64,000 nucleotides of DNA from assembly GCA_963827065.1 (NCBI GenBank), contig CAWGZM010000006.1, forward strand, positions 248,001-312,000. The letters run 5' to 3'. Position numbers and translations under genes: made by a program. The stretch is from JACVRW01 sp963827065. Lineage in GTDB: Bacteria > Actinomycetota > Thermoleophilia > Solirubrobacterales > Thermoleophilaceae. Positions within the stretch are counted from its first letter, which is position 1. The number at the start of each line of letters is the position of its first letter. Below the pieces are notes generated by a model. It was not told the origin of the DNA. It ran no database searches and saw only the letters and a list, made by a program, of their open reading frames with translations. Below, piece by piece: positions 1 through 8,077 of this stretch.

Positions 1-359
1 GTGAGGCGCTCGGCCAGCTCACCGTCGTTCGTCAGGAGGATCAGGCCGGTGCTGTCGGCGTCGAGGCGGCCGACCGGGTACAGGCGCCGCGACGAGCGAA
101 CCAGCTCGACGACGGTGGGCCGGCCGTGCGTGTCCTGCGCCGTGGAGACGACGCCGGCCGGCTTGTTGAGGGCGTGCACCTCGTGCGGCTCGGGCCGCAC
201 CTCCGTCCCGTCGACCGCGACGCCGCTCGTCTCGTCGACGTCGCGCGCCGGATCGCGCACCAGCTCGCCCGCGATGGTCACACGGCCGGCCGCGATCAGG
301 CCCTCGGCGGCGCGCCGTGAGGCGACTCCGGCGTGAGCGAGGTACTTGGCGAGTCGCAC
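1..359 (-). CDS. rRNA pseudouridine synthase, RsuA/RluB family (3' end outside window)
   Basis: N-terminal 119 residues of a pseudouridine synthase that would isomerise a uridine in ribosomal RNA. An S4 RNA-binding domain occupies about residues 1-48 (VRLAKYLAHAG...SRR). The catalytic domain follows, with the family signature GRLD at residues 97-100, whose Asp is the nucleophile, and then GLILLTNDG. Small-subunit versus large-subunit specificity cannot be told from this part. The GTG start at 359 is chosen because the S4 domain begins at once and a TACGCT hexamer lies 6 bases upstream with no ribosome-binding site. In many bacteria this gene follows scpB; here scpAB lies 5 kb away on the same strand, with other genes between. 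Confidence 0.9.
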   Translation of the reverse strand, partial: MRLAKYLAHAGVASRRAAEGLIAAGRVTIAGELVRDPARDVDETSGVAVDGTEVRPEPHEVHALNKPAGVVSTAQDTHGRPTVVELVRSSRRLYPVGRLDADSTGLILLTNDGELAERL

Positions 360-365
360 GCCAAG

Positions 366-371
366 AGCGTA
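366..371 (-). promoter_or_regulatory. TANNNT -10 element (leaderless start of the pseudouridine synthase)
   Basis: TACGCT, reading on the minus strand, ends 6 bases before the GTG at 359. No Shine-Dalgarno sequence is visible, so a leaderless transcript is inferred. Confidence 0.4.
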
Positions 372-380
372 CGACCTGGG

Positions 381-1280
381 TCAGGCCGCGCCGCTCGCCT
401 CCGTCGCGCCCGGGGCGAGGCCGTCGCCACCGCGCACCTTCGAGCGGTACATGGACGCGTCGGCGAGGCTGAGCGCGTCGTCGACGCTGCGGACGCGGGC
501 GCTCAGCTCCCCGACGCCGACGCTGATCGTGACCGGGCCGTCGGGCGATCGCACCCCGGTGCGCACGCCGGCGGCGAGGTCCTCACCGACGGTGACGGCG
601 TCGATAGCGGACGCGTGCGGCAGCAGCACCGCGAACTCGTCGCCCCCGAAGCGCGCGACGACGTCACTCTGGCGCAGCCGCTGGCGCAGCACGTCCGCCA
701 CGGCGATCAGTACCGCGTCGCCGGCACGGTGGCCGCCGCTGTCGTTGATGGCCTTCAGCTCGTCGACGTCGATCAGGAGAATCGCACCCTCCATCCCGTA
801 GCGGCGCGAGTGCGAGACGTGCCGCTCGAGCTCCTCCTCGAAGCGACGCCGGTTGAAGAGGCCGGTGAGGCCGTCGTGATCGGCCAGATGGCGCAGCCGC
901 TGCTCCATCTGCCGCCGCTGGGTGACGTCGGTGACCTGCCAGAGGAGATAGGTGGGGCCGTCGCTCTCCTCAAGCACCGTGGTCGCCTGGACCTCGACCC
1001 ACACAGTCGAGCCGTCCGGCCGCAGCCAGCGTCGCTCCACGTGCGCGCCCGAGTCGCCGTTGCGGAATCTGTAGAGCGAGCGCTCGTCGAGCGGGCGGTC
1101 GTCCGGGTGGGTGATCTCGACGAGCGTCGTCGCGACCAGCTCCTCCTCGGTCCTGTCCGCGATCCGGCAGAGGGCGGCGTTGACGCGCAGGAAGCGGCCA
1201 TCGAGCGTCGCGAGCGCCATGCCCGTGCCCGCGGTCTCGAAGACCGCCCGGAAGATTTCTGGGTCGTCGAATTGCCGCAC
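381..1280 (-). CDS. PAS-GGDEF diguanylate cyclase
   Basis: About 299 residues, predicted soluble. A PAS sensor domain spans roughly residues 8-122 (TAGTGMALATLDGRF...; ends WQVTDVTQRR). A GGDEF domain starts at HLADHDGLTGLFNRR and carries an intact GGDEF signature at 212-216. An RQSD inhibitory I-site sits five residues before it (203-206). It should therefore be an active, product-inhibited cyclase making c-di-GMP from two GTP, and the PAS ligand is unknown. The open frame extends to 1409, but that would run 57 bases into the divergent peptidase gene. I prefer the GTG at 1280, though GTG codons between are possible, so the start is uncertain. Confidence 0.85.
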   Translation of the reverse strand: MRQFDDPEIFRAVFETAGTGMALATLDGRFLRVNAALCRIADRTEEELVATTLVEITHPDDRPLDERSLYRFRNGDSGAHVERRWLRPDGSTVWVEVQATTVLEESDGPTYLLWQVTDVTQRRQMEQRLRHLADHDGLTGLFNRRRFEEELERHVSHSRRYGMEGAILLIDVDELKAINDSGGHRAGDAVLIAVADVLRQRLRQSDVVARFGGDEFAVLLPHASAIDAVTVGEDLAAGVRTGVRSPDGPVTISVGVGELSARVRSVDDALSLADASMYRSKVRGGDGLAPGATEASGAA

Positions 1281-1338
1281 CGAGGTACCCCGTCCAACAA
1301 GTGTCGGCACGGGCGGGGCAACATTTGAGAGCACGGCG

Positions 1339-1344
1339 TAGGGT
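1339..1344 (+). promoter_or_regulatory. TANNNT -10 element for the M24 peptidase
   Basis: TAGGGT ends 8 bases before the ATG at 1353. No ribosome-binding site is visible, so a leaderless start is inferred. Confidence 0.4.
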
Positions 1345-1352
1345 CCGGGCAC

Positions 1353-2501
1353 ATGGCGCCGCACGTATTGATCCACGGGGACACTCACCGCTCGGCCGCT
1401 CTTAGGCACGAGCTGCCGCTCGGAATCCTCGATCCGGTCGACTACTTCGAGGTTGATGGGCGCCGCGTGGTCGTGCTCCCGGCGCAGGAGGTATCACGGG
1501 TGCAGGAGGCGGCTCCGGGGGTCGAGATCGTCGACCCGTACGAGCTGGGGCTCGACGACCTGATCGGCGCCGGAATGCGCTGGCACGAGCTCGAGCTCGA
1601 GCTGTGCGCCCGCGCCGCCGCCAGGCTCGGCGTACGCCGCCTCGTGGTCCCGCTCGAGCTGTCCGTCGGCGTGGCCGACCGCCTGCGCGCCGATGGCCTC
1701 GAGGTCGTGCCGGACGAGCAGGAGTTCATTCGCCGGCGACGCTCCAAGACGCCGGCCGAGATCGAGGGCGTCCGGCGCGCGCAGGCTGCCGCCGACGCCG
1801 GCATGGCAGCTGCGGCCGCGCTGCTGCGCACGGCGGACGCGCGCGACGGCACGCTTCTACGCGAGGGCCGGCCGCTCACCGCGGAGGCCGTGCGCACGCG
1901 CATCCGCGACGTTTGCGCGGAACTGGGCGCCCCGGCGCCGGAGGACATCATCGTGGCGGCGGGGCCCGCGGGCGCCTCGGGCCACGAGGAGGGCAGCGGT
2001 CCGCTGCCCGCCGGCGTGCCGGTGATCATCGACCTCTGGCCGCGTGACGAGCGCTCGGGCTGCTGGGCTGACATGACGCGCACCTTCGTGGCGGGCGGCA
2101 AGCCGGCCGCGGACGTCGTCGCTTGGCACAGGCTCGCCCTCGAGGCGCTCGAGCGGGTCCTGGAGCTGATTCGCCCCGGCGTCACCGGCCGGGAGCTCTT
2201 CGACGTGGCCTGCGACGTGTTCGAGGCGGCGGGTGAACCGACCCAGCGGACCAAGCCGCCCGGCGAGCCGCTCTTCGACGGTTTCTTCCATTCGCTCGGC
2301 CATGGCGTCGGCCTCGAGGTGCACGAGGAGCCGGCGCTGGGGCGCACGGGCCTGGACGCGCTCGTGCCGGGCGATGTCGTGGCGGTCGAGCCCGGCTCCT
2401 ACCGCAGCGGCTACGGCGGCGTGCGGCTCGAGGACCTCGTCCTGGTTACCGAGGACGGCTGCGAGCGCCTGACCGGGTTCAGCTACGAGCTGACGCCGTA
2501 A
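1353..2501 (+). CDS. M24 family metallopeptidase (Xaa-Pro aminopeptidase-like)
   Basis: 382-residue cytosolic protein of the creatinase/prolidase group, expected to cleave Xaa-Pro bonds in peptides. A creatinase-type N-terminal domain covers about residues 1-125. The pita-bread catalytic domain follows (RRRSKTPAEIEGVRRAQ...). The usual five metal ligands are recognisable: Asp in IIDLWPRD, Asp in ADMTRTF, His in HSLGHGVGLEVHE, and Glu residues in EPGSY and in the C-terminal VRLEDLVLV. The gene is convergent with map, another M24 enzyme, and the two overlap by 23 bases. Exact substrate (dipeptide or longer) is not decidable from sequence. Confidence 0.88.
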   Translation: MAPHVLIHGDTHRSAALRHELPLGILDPVDYFEVDGRRVVVLPAQEVSRVQEAAPGVEIVDPYELGLDDLIGAGMRWHELELELCARAAARLGVRRLVVPLELSVGVADRLRADGLEVVPDEQEFIRRRRSKTPAEIEGVRRAQAAADAGMAAAAALLRTADARDGTLLREGRPLTAEAVRTRIRDVCAELGAPAPEDIIVAAGPAGASGHEEGSGPLPAGVPVIIDLWPRDERSGCWADMTRTFVAGGKPAADVVAWHRLALEALERVLELIRPGVTGRELFDVACDVFEAAGEPTQRTKPPGEPLFDGFFHSLGHGVGLEVHEEPALGRTGLDALVPGDVVAVEPGSYRSGYGGVRLEDLVLVTEDGCERLTGFSYELTP

Positions 2502-3237
2502 GCACCAGCGCCCCGCCGCGCCGCACCATCACCGTGTGCTCCTCATGCGTCGAGAGGGCGCCGTCGAGCGAGCGGATCGTCCAGCCGTCCGGGGCGGCCG
2601 CGAATTCGGCGCTGCCCGCGGTGATCATCGGCTCGATCGTGAAGACGAGGCCCGCGGTCAGCTCGAGCGAGGCCTCCTCGAACGGCGCCGGCCAGTTGAA
2701 GACGGTGGGCGGCTCGTGCATCTCACGGCCGATGCCGTGGCCGGTCAGCTCGCGCGCCACCTTGAAGCCGTCCGCCTCGGCCGCGGCCTCGACCGCCGCG
2801 CCGACTTCGCGCAAAGTCGCGCCGGGCTGCGCCGCCTGGATCCCGGCGACAAGCGCCCTGCGGCCGGACGCGAGCAAGCGTTCCGCCCCCGGGCTGGGCG
2901 CCCCGACCGCGACCGTGGTGGCGGCGTCGGCGTGGAAGCCGTCCAGTTCGGCCGCGACGTCGATCGTGAGCAGCTGCCCGGCCCGCAGGGTGCGTGAGCC
3001 CGGGATGCCGTGCACGATCTCGTCGTCGACGCTCAGGCAAATGCTGCCGGGGTATCCGTAGGTGAGGATCGGCCCCGAGCGCGCGCCATGGCGCTCGAAG
3101 ACGTCCTCGGCGATCGCGTCGAGCTGTGCCGTAGTCACTCCCGCCAGCGCCGCCCGCCGCACGGCCGCGATCGTCTCGGCCACGACGCGCCCGACGCGCT
3201 TCAGGCCGTCCAGCTGCTCGGGTGTGTCGACGGACAT
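2479..3237 (-). CDS. map: Type I methionine aminopeptidase
   Basis: 252 residues, the usual length for bacterial type I enzymes. It removes the initiator Met co-translationally. Metal ligands are the Asp pair in DVAAELDGFHADAATT, His in GHGIGREMHEPP, Glu in FTIEPMI and Glu in EEHTVMV. In many bacteria map sits with infA/rpsM; here it stands alone, back to back with rlmN. The ATG at 3237 is supported by a TAGCCT hexamer 6 bases upstream. The 3' end overlaps the convergent peptidase gene. Confidence 0.95.
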   Translation of the reverse strand: MSVDTPEQLDGLKRVGRVVAETIAAVRRAALAGVTTAQLDAIAEDVFERHGARSGPILTYGYPGSICLSVDDEIVHGIPGSRTLRAGQLLTIDVAAELDGFHADAATTVAVGAPSPGAERLLASGRRALVAGIQAAQPGATLREVGAAVEAAAEADGFKVARELTGHGIGREMHEPPTVFNWPAPFEEASLELTAGLVFTIEPMITAGSAEFAAAPDGWTIRSLDGALSTHEEHTVMVRRGGALVLTASARS

Positions 3238-3243
3238 GTCTCG

Positions 3244-3249
3244 AGGCTA
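3244..3249 (-). promoter_or_regulatory. TANNNT -10 element for map
   Basis: TAGCCT on the minus strand ends 6 bases before the map ATG. It lies in the 30-base gap shared with divergent rlmN. Confidence 0.4.
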
Positions 3250-3267
3250 CTCAGTCACACTCAGGGG

Positions 3268-4254
3268 GTGGACCTCGCTCTGCTCGACGAGCAGCTCGCC
3301 GCCGGCGGCGAACCCCGCTTCCGCTCACGCCAGGTGTGGGAGTGGGCGGCGCGCGGCGCCGGCTCCTACGAGGAGATGACCAACCTGCCCGCCGCGCTCC
3401 GCGCCCAGCTCGCGGAGGCGGTGCCGTTCTCTTCGCTCGAGCTGGTGCGCAGCGCGCTCGCCCGCGACGGCACTGAGAAGGCGCTCTTCGAGACCCACGA
3501 CGGGCGCCCGCTCGAGGCAGTGTTGATGCGCTACCGCGACGGGCGCCGCTCGCTCTGCCTGTCGAGCCAGTCGGGCTGCCCGCTCACCTGCACCTTCTGC
3601 GCGACCGGCAGCATGAAGTTCGGCCGCAACCTGACCGCCTCCGAGATCCTCGACCAGGCGCTCCATTTCCGTCGTGAGGAGCCGGTCAACCACGCGGTGT
3701 TCATGGGCATGGGTGAGCCGCTCATGAACCTCGACAACGTGCTGGCCGCCTGCGAGCGGCTCCCCGAGATCGGCATCGCCCACTCGAACACCGGCATCTC
3801 GACGGTCGGCTGGATCCCGGGCATCGAGCGGATGGCCGCCGAGGGGCCGCCGGTGCGGCTCGCGCTGTCGCTGCACGCCCCCGAAGACGCGCTGCGCTCC
3901 GAGATCATGCCGGTCAACGACCGCTATCCGCTACGCGACGTGCTCGCTGCGTGCCTGCGCTGGCACGAGCGTCGCCGGCGCAAGGTGTTCGTCGAGTACC
4001 TGATGCTCGATGGCGTGAACGACCGCTACGAGCAGGCGATCCAGCTGGCCGGCCTGCTCGAGCCGCGCAACGCCTTCAAGGTCAACCTGATCCCTTACAA
4101 CCCCACGGATTCGGGGTTCCAGGGCTCAGGCCGCGACGCGATTGCCGCGTTTCGCGCCGCCCTCGACGAGCGCGGCGTCCCCACCACCGTCCGGCTCACC
4201 CGAGGCCGGGAGATCGCCGCCGCCTGCGGGCAGCTCGCCGCCGGCGACGGCTGA
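3268..4254 (+). CDS. rlmN: 23S rRNA (adenine2503-C2)/tRNA methyltransferase RlmN
   Basis: 328-residue radical-SAM enzyme that methylates C2 of A2503 in 23S rRNA, and in many bacteria A37 of some tRNAs. The CxxxCxxC 4Fe-4S motif is Cys104-Cys108-Cys111 (GCPLTCTFCATG). The SAM-binding MGEPLMN segment follows, and FVEYLMLDGVND is typical of the family. The second catalytic cysteine, needed to resolve the methyl intermediate, is Cys320 in AAACGQL close to the C-terminus. The GTG at 3268 is the first in-frame start that avoids map. The last 129 bases, including the Cys320 codon, are also coding on the opposite strand for the DMT transporter. Confidence 0.95.
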   Translation: MDLALLDEQLAAGGEPRFRSRQVWEWAARGAGSYEEMTNLPAALRAQLAEAVPFSSLELVRSALARDGTEKALFETHDGRPLEAVLMRYRDGRRSLCLSSQSGCPLTCTFCATGSMKFGRNLTASEILDQALHFRREEPVNHAVFMGMGEPLMNLDNVLAACERLPEIGIAHSNTGISTVGWIPGIERMAAEGPPVRLALSLHAPEDALRSEIMPVNDRYPLRDVLAACLRWHERRRRKVFVEYLMLDGVNDRYEQAIQLAGLLEPRNAFKVNLIPYNPTDSGFQGSGRDAIAAFRAALDERGVPTTVRLTRGREIAAACGQLAAGDG

Positions 4255-5127
4255 GCGCGGCTGCCAGGGCCAGCGGCCCTCGGCCGCGAGCCAGGAGCCG
4301 CCCGTGATCGCCACGAGCCCAGCCGCCGTCGTGATCGTGAAGCTCTCCGATAGCAGCGTGACCCCGTAGAGCACGCTGAACCCGGGCGCGATGTAACCCA
4401 CGAGCGAGGCGCGGGCCGGCCCGTCGCTCGACACGAGCGAGTAGAAGATGACGAAGGCGGCACCGGTGCAGAGCACGCCGAGCACGATCAGCGATGCGCT
4501 TGCCTGGAAGCCCGGGAAATGCGACGGCAGGGTCAGGAGCGCCGCCGGCGCGGTGAGCAGCGCCGCTACAGCCGCCGTGGCGCCCACCATCGCGACGGGC
4601 TGAACGTCTCGCACCTGGCGCTTGACCACCCAGCCACCGATGCCGTAGCCGAAGCTGGCGGCCACGATCATCAGGCCGCCCGCCAGCGCCGATCCGCCGC
4701 CCGCATCGAGCCCGAGCAGCAGCGCGACGCCCCCGACGCCGATCGCCACGCCGCTCAGGCTGAGGCTGGAGGCGCGTTCCTGACCCTGCTGTGCGAAGGC
4801 GAGCAGGAAGGTGAAGATCGGCGCGGTGGCCACCAGGATGCCGGTGAGCGAGGAGGAGACGTGCTGCTCACCGGCGGCGATGAGGAGCAGCGGGCCGCCC
4901 ATCTGCACCACCGCCAGAAGCAGGATCGGCGCGATGTTGGCGCGCAGGCCGCCGAGCGCGTCGCGGTGCGCGGCGAGCGGGAGCAGCACGAGCGCCGCGA
5001 GCGCCGTGCGCACGCTGACGATCACCGCCGGGCTGACGTCGTCCTCGAGCGCGAGCTTGATGAACAGGTACGAGGAGCCCCAGAGCGCCGAGAGCGTGAG
5101 CAGCAGGATCCACGAGCGGCGCGACAC
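4126..5127 (-). CDS. DMT-superfamily (EamA) transporter
   Basis: 333-residue inner-membrane protein with about ten hydrophobic segments arranged as two EamA repeats. The first opens with SALWGSSYLFIKLAL and the second with AASFGYGIGGWVVK. The family exports amino acids, metabolites or drugs; the substrate here is unknown. After the last membrane helix (ITTAAGLVAITGGSWLA) there is a Gly/Pro/Ala-rich hydrophilic tail of about 50 residues. Most of that tail is encoded opposite the 3' end of rlmN, so it looks like read-through into antisense sequence rather than a conserved domain. The start is GTG with no clear ribosome-binding site. Confidence 0.88.
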   Translation of the reverse strand: MSRRSWILLLTLSALWGSSYLFIKLALEDDVSPAVIVSVRTALAALVLLPLAAHRDALGGLRANIAPILLLAVVQMGGPLLLIAAGEQHVSSSLTGILVATAPIFTFLLAFAQQGQERASSLSLSGVAIGVGGVALLLGLDAGGGSALAGGLMIVAASFGYGIGGWVVKRQVRDVQPVAMVGATAAVAALLTAPAALLTLPSHFPGFQASASLIVLGVLCTGAAFVIFYSLVSSDGPARASLVGYIAPGFSVLYGVTLLSESFTITTAAGLVAITGGSWLAAEGRWPWQPRSAVAGGELPAGGGDLPASGEPDGGGDAALVEGGAKRGNRVAA

Positions 5128-5183
5128 CCGAACGAGGATCGCAGACCGTTGCCATCAATCAATGAGAACTTTCGGGGACCAGC

Positions 5184-5200
5184 CATAAGCTGCGCTTATG
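5184..5200. repeat. Short palindrome between the DMT gene and scpB
   Basis: CATAAGC-TGC-GCTTATG is a perfect 7-base inverted repeat. It lies 56 bases upstream of the DMT-transporter start and 37 bases after the scpB stop. It could be an operator for the transporter. No T-run follows, so a classical terminator is less likely. Confidence 0.45.
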
Positions 5201-5237
5201 CCCGTTCCGCCATGAGGCCCTACGTCCGACGCTGGGC

Positions 5238-5837
5238 TCAGCCCGGCGCGCTCTGCGCCCGCTGCTCACCCGCGCGCGTGAGCCGCTCGCGCAGCTCGCC
5301 CTCGTCCTCGGGGCTCGGGTCGAAGGCGGCCGGATCGGGCAGCGCGTCGAGCGCCGAGAGCCCGAACAGCTTCTGGAACAGGTCGGTCGTGCGGTACAGC
5401 ACGGCGCCGAAGCGCGAGCGGCCCGACTCGTCGATCAGGCCGCGCTCGAGCAGCGTGCCGACGGCGGACTCTGAGGCCACGCCGCGGATGCGGGCGATCT
5501 CGGGCCGCGAGACGGGCTGCAGGTAGGCGACGATCGCGAGGCACTCCGCCTGCGCCTGGGTGAGCGGCGGCGTTCGCGGCTTCGCGAGCAGCCGCCGAGC
5601 AGCGCGCTCGGCGACTGGATCCGTGGCGAGCGTGAACCCGCCCGCAACCTCGCGCAGCACGACCCCGCGAAAGCCCTCGGCGTAGTGCTCACGCAGCCGG
5701 GCAAGCGCTTCGACCACCTCGCCCTCGGAGGTCTCGCAGGCGTCGGCGAGGCGCTCGACGGAGACCGGCTCTGAAGATAGGAACAGCAGCGCCTCGACGG
5801 TGCGCGCGAGATCCTGGAGGCCGCCACGATCGTTCAT
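5238..5837 (-). CDS. scpB: Segregation and condensation protein B
   Basis: 199-residue winged-helix kleisin-associated subunit of the SMC-ScpAB condensin, which compacts and segregates the chromosome. Family features include the first winged helix (VEALLFLSSEPVSVERLADAC) and the conserved stretch LTQAQAECLAIVAYLQPVSR, followed by RTTDLFQKLFGL. The ATG start overlaps the scpA stop by 4 bases (ATGA), so translation is probably coupled. A dimer with one ScpA is expected. Confidence 0.95.
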   Translation of the reverse strand: MNDRGGLQDLARTVEALLFLSSEPVSVERLADACETSEGEVVEALARLREHYAEGFRGVVLREVAGGFTLATDPVAERAARRLLAKPRTPPLTQAQAECLAIVAYLQPVSRPEIARIRGVASESAVGTLLERGLIDESGRSRFGAVLYRTTDLFQKLFGLSALDALPDPAAFDPSPEDEGELRERLTRAGEQRAQSAPG

Positions 5838-6559
5838 GAGCGCGCCGTGACCGTGATCGGGCCGAACGGCACCTCCTGCTCCCAGCTCACCTCGCCCGCC
5901 TTGTAGAGCTCGAGCAGTGCGAACAGGGTGACCGCCTCGGTCAGCCGGTCGGCGCCCTCGACCGCCTCGTCGAACGAGAAGCGTGCCCGCGACGAGAGCA
6001 GATCGCGCAGATGGGCAAGCCGCTGTTCGACCGACACGGCCGGCCGGCGCACGTGCCGCAGGTCGAGCGGCGGCGGCACGCGCAGGAGCTCGCCGATCGC
6101 CTCCGCGAGCTGGCGCGGCTCGTAGGCCGCCTCCGCCACCTCGATCGAGACACGCCGCAGCGCCGGCGGGAGTGGCGCCGCCCGGTAGCGGTAGCCGTTC
6201 TCGGCCGCGAGCCGCTCGCGCAGATGCTCGGCGGCACCGCGGTAGCGGTGGTACTCGAGCATACGCGCGAGCAGCTCCTCGGCGGCCTCCTGCGGCTCGA
6301 GGTCGACGCCCTCCTCGTCCTCGGTCGGGAGCATCAGCCGCGACTTCAGCTCGAGCAGTGCCGCGATCAGCACCAGGAACTCGGTGGCGGCCTCGAGGTC
6401 GAGCTCGCCGGAGCGCTCGAGGTACTCGACGTAGGCGAGCACCACTTCCGCGAGGTCGACCTCGAGCAGGTCGATCTCCTCCCTCAGGACCAGCGTCAGG
6501 AGCAGGTCGAAGGGACCGTGGAAGACCTCGAGGTCGAGGTCGAGAGCGGCGATCGACAT
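5834..6559 (-). CDS. scpA: Segregation and condensation protein A (kleisin)
   Basis: 241-residue kleisin bridging the SMC heads. The N-terminal signature FHGPFDLLLTLVLREEIDLLEVDL is the SMC-neck-binding region. ELKSRLMLP follows, and the C-terminal winged helix ends FALLELYKAGEVSWEQE. Length matches the family. It sits in the order trpS-small ORF-scpA-scpB, a neighbourhood seen in several actinobacteria. The ATG at 6559 follows the small ORF by 11 bases. Confidence 0.95.
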   Translation of the reverse strand: MSIAALDLDLEVFHGPFDLLLTLVLREEIDLLEVDLAEVVLAYVEYLERSGELDLEAATEFLVLIAALLELKSRLMLPTEDEEGVDLEPQEAAEELLARMLEYHRYRGAAEHLRERLAAENGYRYRAAPLPPALRRVSIEVAEAAYEPRQLAEAIGELLRVPPPLDLRHVRRPAVSVEQRLAHLRDLLSSRARFSFDEAVEGADRLTEAVTLFALLELYKAGEVSWEQEVPFGPITVTARS

Positions 6560-6570
6560 CGCCGGAGAGA

Positions 6571-6672
6571 CTAGACCCGCAGCCCGACGTCAGCCGTGAA
6601 GAGCGTCCACAGGACGGCGGCCATCAGAAGGATGAGGAGCGGCCGGACCAGTGGGCGCTCGATTGCCTTCAT
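6571..6672 (-). CDS. Small single-pass membrane protein (33 aa)
   Basis: A 33-codon frame starts MKAIERPLVRPLL and is followed by one hydrophobic helix of about 18 residues (LLILLMAAVLWTLFTADV), then GLRV. It fits exactly between trpS (32 bases upstream) and scpA (11 bases downstream) on the same strand, so it would be co-transcribed with both. Positive charges precede the helix, which predicts a cytoplasmic N-terminus. No family is recognised and no strong ribosome-binding site is seen. It could be a chance frame, but its fit to the gap and its membrane-like composition favour a real gene. Confidence 0.45.
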   Translation of the reverse strand: MKAIERPLVRPLLILLMAAVLWTLFTADVGLRV

Positions 6673-6704
6673 GCGCTTGTGATCGGCGCCACAAACGCGG
6701 CGCT

Positions 6705-7694
6705 TTAGCGCTTCGGGCCGATCCCCATCACGTGGCGGACCTCGGTCATCGTCCCGCGGGCGATCTCGCGGGCGCGCTCGGCTCCCATGGCGAGCGTCGC
6801 CTCGAGCCCCTGCTCGTCGGGGCGAAGTGCCTGATAGCGCTCGCGGGCGGGCGCAAGCAGCTCGACGAGCGCCTCCCCGACCGTCTGTTTGAAGGCACCG
6901 TAGCCCTGCCCGTCGAACTCGCGCTCGATTTCCTCCGGCGTGACGCCGCGCGCCGCGGCGAGCATGTCGATCAGGTTCGTGATGCCGGCCTTGTCGGGCG
7001 CGCGCACCACCTCGCTCCCCGAGTCCGTCTGGGCGCGCTTGACCTTGCGGATGATGTCAGCGGGCTCGTCGTCGATGTAGATGAGCCCGGCCTCGCCGCT
7101 CGAGCTCGTCGACATCTTCGCGCCCGGCTCCTGCAGATCCATGATGCGGGCGCCCACCTCCGGGATCACGTGCCGCGGCTCGACGAGCACCTCTCCGTAG
7201 GTCGTGTTGAACCTGCGCGCGATCTCGCGCGACAGCTCGACGTGCTGGCGCTGGTCGTCCCCCACCGGCACCTCGTCGGTCTTGTAGAGCAGGATGTCCG
7301 CCGCCTGCAGGACCGGATACAGGAACAGGCTCGTGCGCACGAGCTTCTGCTCGCGCGCCGACTTGTCCTTGAACTGGTGCATGCGCTGGAGGTCGCCGTA
7401 GGGCGTGACCGAGGAGAGCAGCCAGCAGAGCTCCGAGTGCTCGTGCACGTCGGACTGCCGGAACAGGATGCAGCGCTCGGGGTCGATCCCGGCGGCGATC
7501 ATCATCGCCGTGGTGTCGAGCACGTAAGCAGGCAGCCGCGCCGGGTCGTAGGCGATGCTCGTCGCGTGGAGGTCGACGATGCAGTAGATCGCCGGATTGC
7601 CGCGCTCCTGGCCTTCCAGGTAGCCGCGCACGGCGCCGATGAAGTTGCCGACGTGCTTGCGCCCGGTGGGCTGGATGCCGGAGAAGATGCGCAC
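6705..7694 (-). CDS. trpS: Tryptophanyl-tRNA synthetase
   Basis: 329-residue class I synthetase charging tRNA-Trp. The HIGH-type signature is GRKHVGNFIGA near residue 13. The KMSKS loop is GAKMSTSSSG, the KMS-[ST]-S form usual in TrpRS. Other family landmarks are VGDDQRQHVELSREIARRFN and TPYGDLQRMHQFKDKS. The start is GTG, supported by TAAACT 9 bases upstream. It heads the probable operon trpS-small ORF-scpA-scpB. Confidence 0.96.
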   Translation of the reverse strand: MRIFSGIQPTGRKHVGNFIGAVRGYLEGQERGNPAIYCIVDLHATSIAYDPARLPAYVLDTTAMMIAAGIDPERCILFRQSDVHEHSELCWLLSSVTPYGDLQRMHQFKDKSAREQKLVRTSLFLYPVLQAADILLYKTDEVPVGDDQRQHVELSREIARRFNTTYGEVLVEPRHVIPEVGARIMDLQEPGAKMSTSSSGEAGLIYIDDEPADIIRKVKRAQTDSGSEVVRAPDKAGITNLIDMLAAARGVTPEEIEREFDGQGYGAFKQTVGEALVELLAPARERYQALRPDEQGLEATLAMGAERAREIARGTMTEVRHVMGIGPKR

Positions 7695-7703
7695 GGGCGG
7701 GCC

Positions 7704-7709
7704 AGTTTA
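7704..7709 (-). promoter_or_regulatory. TANNNT -10 element for trpS
   Basis: TAAACT on the minus strand, 9 bases before the GTG at 7694. Confidence 0.35.
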
Positions 7710-7781
7710 GGCAGCCCGGCGCGGATCACATGAGAGCCACATAAGAGGCATCTCGTGTGCCCTACTCTCGGACTGGATCGC

Positions 7782-8072
7782 ATGAAGAGCTCAGACGACT
7801 CGCAGAAGCGTTCGGTTAACCGGCCGCGAGCCCTCGGGAAGCCCGCATTGGAGGTGCTGTCGGCGGATGGGAGCCTTGGAGGCGTGCCCGTTCCCCCCAA
7901 GCCCAGCCCTGAGGTCACCCGCCTGATCGAGCGCCTCAAGAAGCTCGTGGCCGAGCGCCGCCGGCTCGAGGCCCGCAGGGCCAGCCGCGAGCCGCTCGAG
8001 CGCCGCCGCCGAGAGATCGAGCGCCTGCAGCAGCGGCTCGCCGCGATGGTCAAGCGCGAACTGCCGACCTAG
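7782..8072 (+). CDS. Hypothetical short coiled-coil protein
   Basis: 96 residues from the ATG (105 if the in-frame GTG at 7755 is used). The N-terminal 45 residues are disordered (Ser/Pro/Gly). The rest is a charged helix rich in Arg, Glu and Leu with heptad spacing (VTRLIERLKKLVAERRRLEA...). A short coiled coil, possibly an oligomer, is predicted; no family is recognised. It is divergent from trpS and ends 5 bases from the convergent molybdoenzyme. Codon use matches neighbouring genes, but an Arg/Glu-rich frame can arise by chance at this GC content. Confidence 0.5.
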   Translation: MKSSDDSQKRSVNRPRALGKPALEVLSADGSLGGVPVPPKPSPEVTRLIERLKKLVAERRRLEARRASREPLERRRREIERLQQRLAAMVKRELPT

Positions 8073-8077
8073 CGCCG

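Noticed and set aside
4519..5526. 335-codon plus-strand frame over the DMT gene and scpB
   Set aside because: It is antisense to a transporter and scpB, both with clear family features. Its composition is Arg/Gln/Asp/His-rich shadow.
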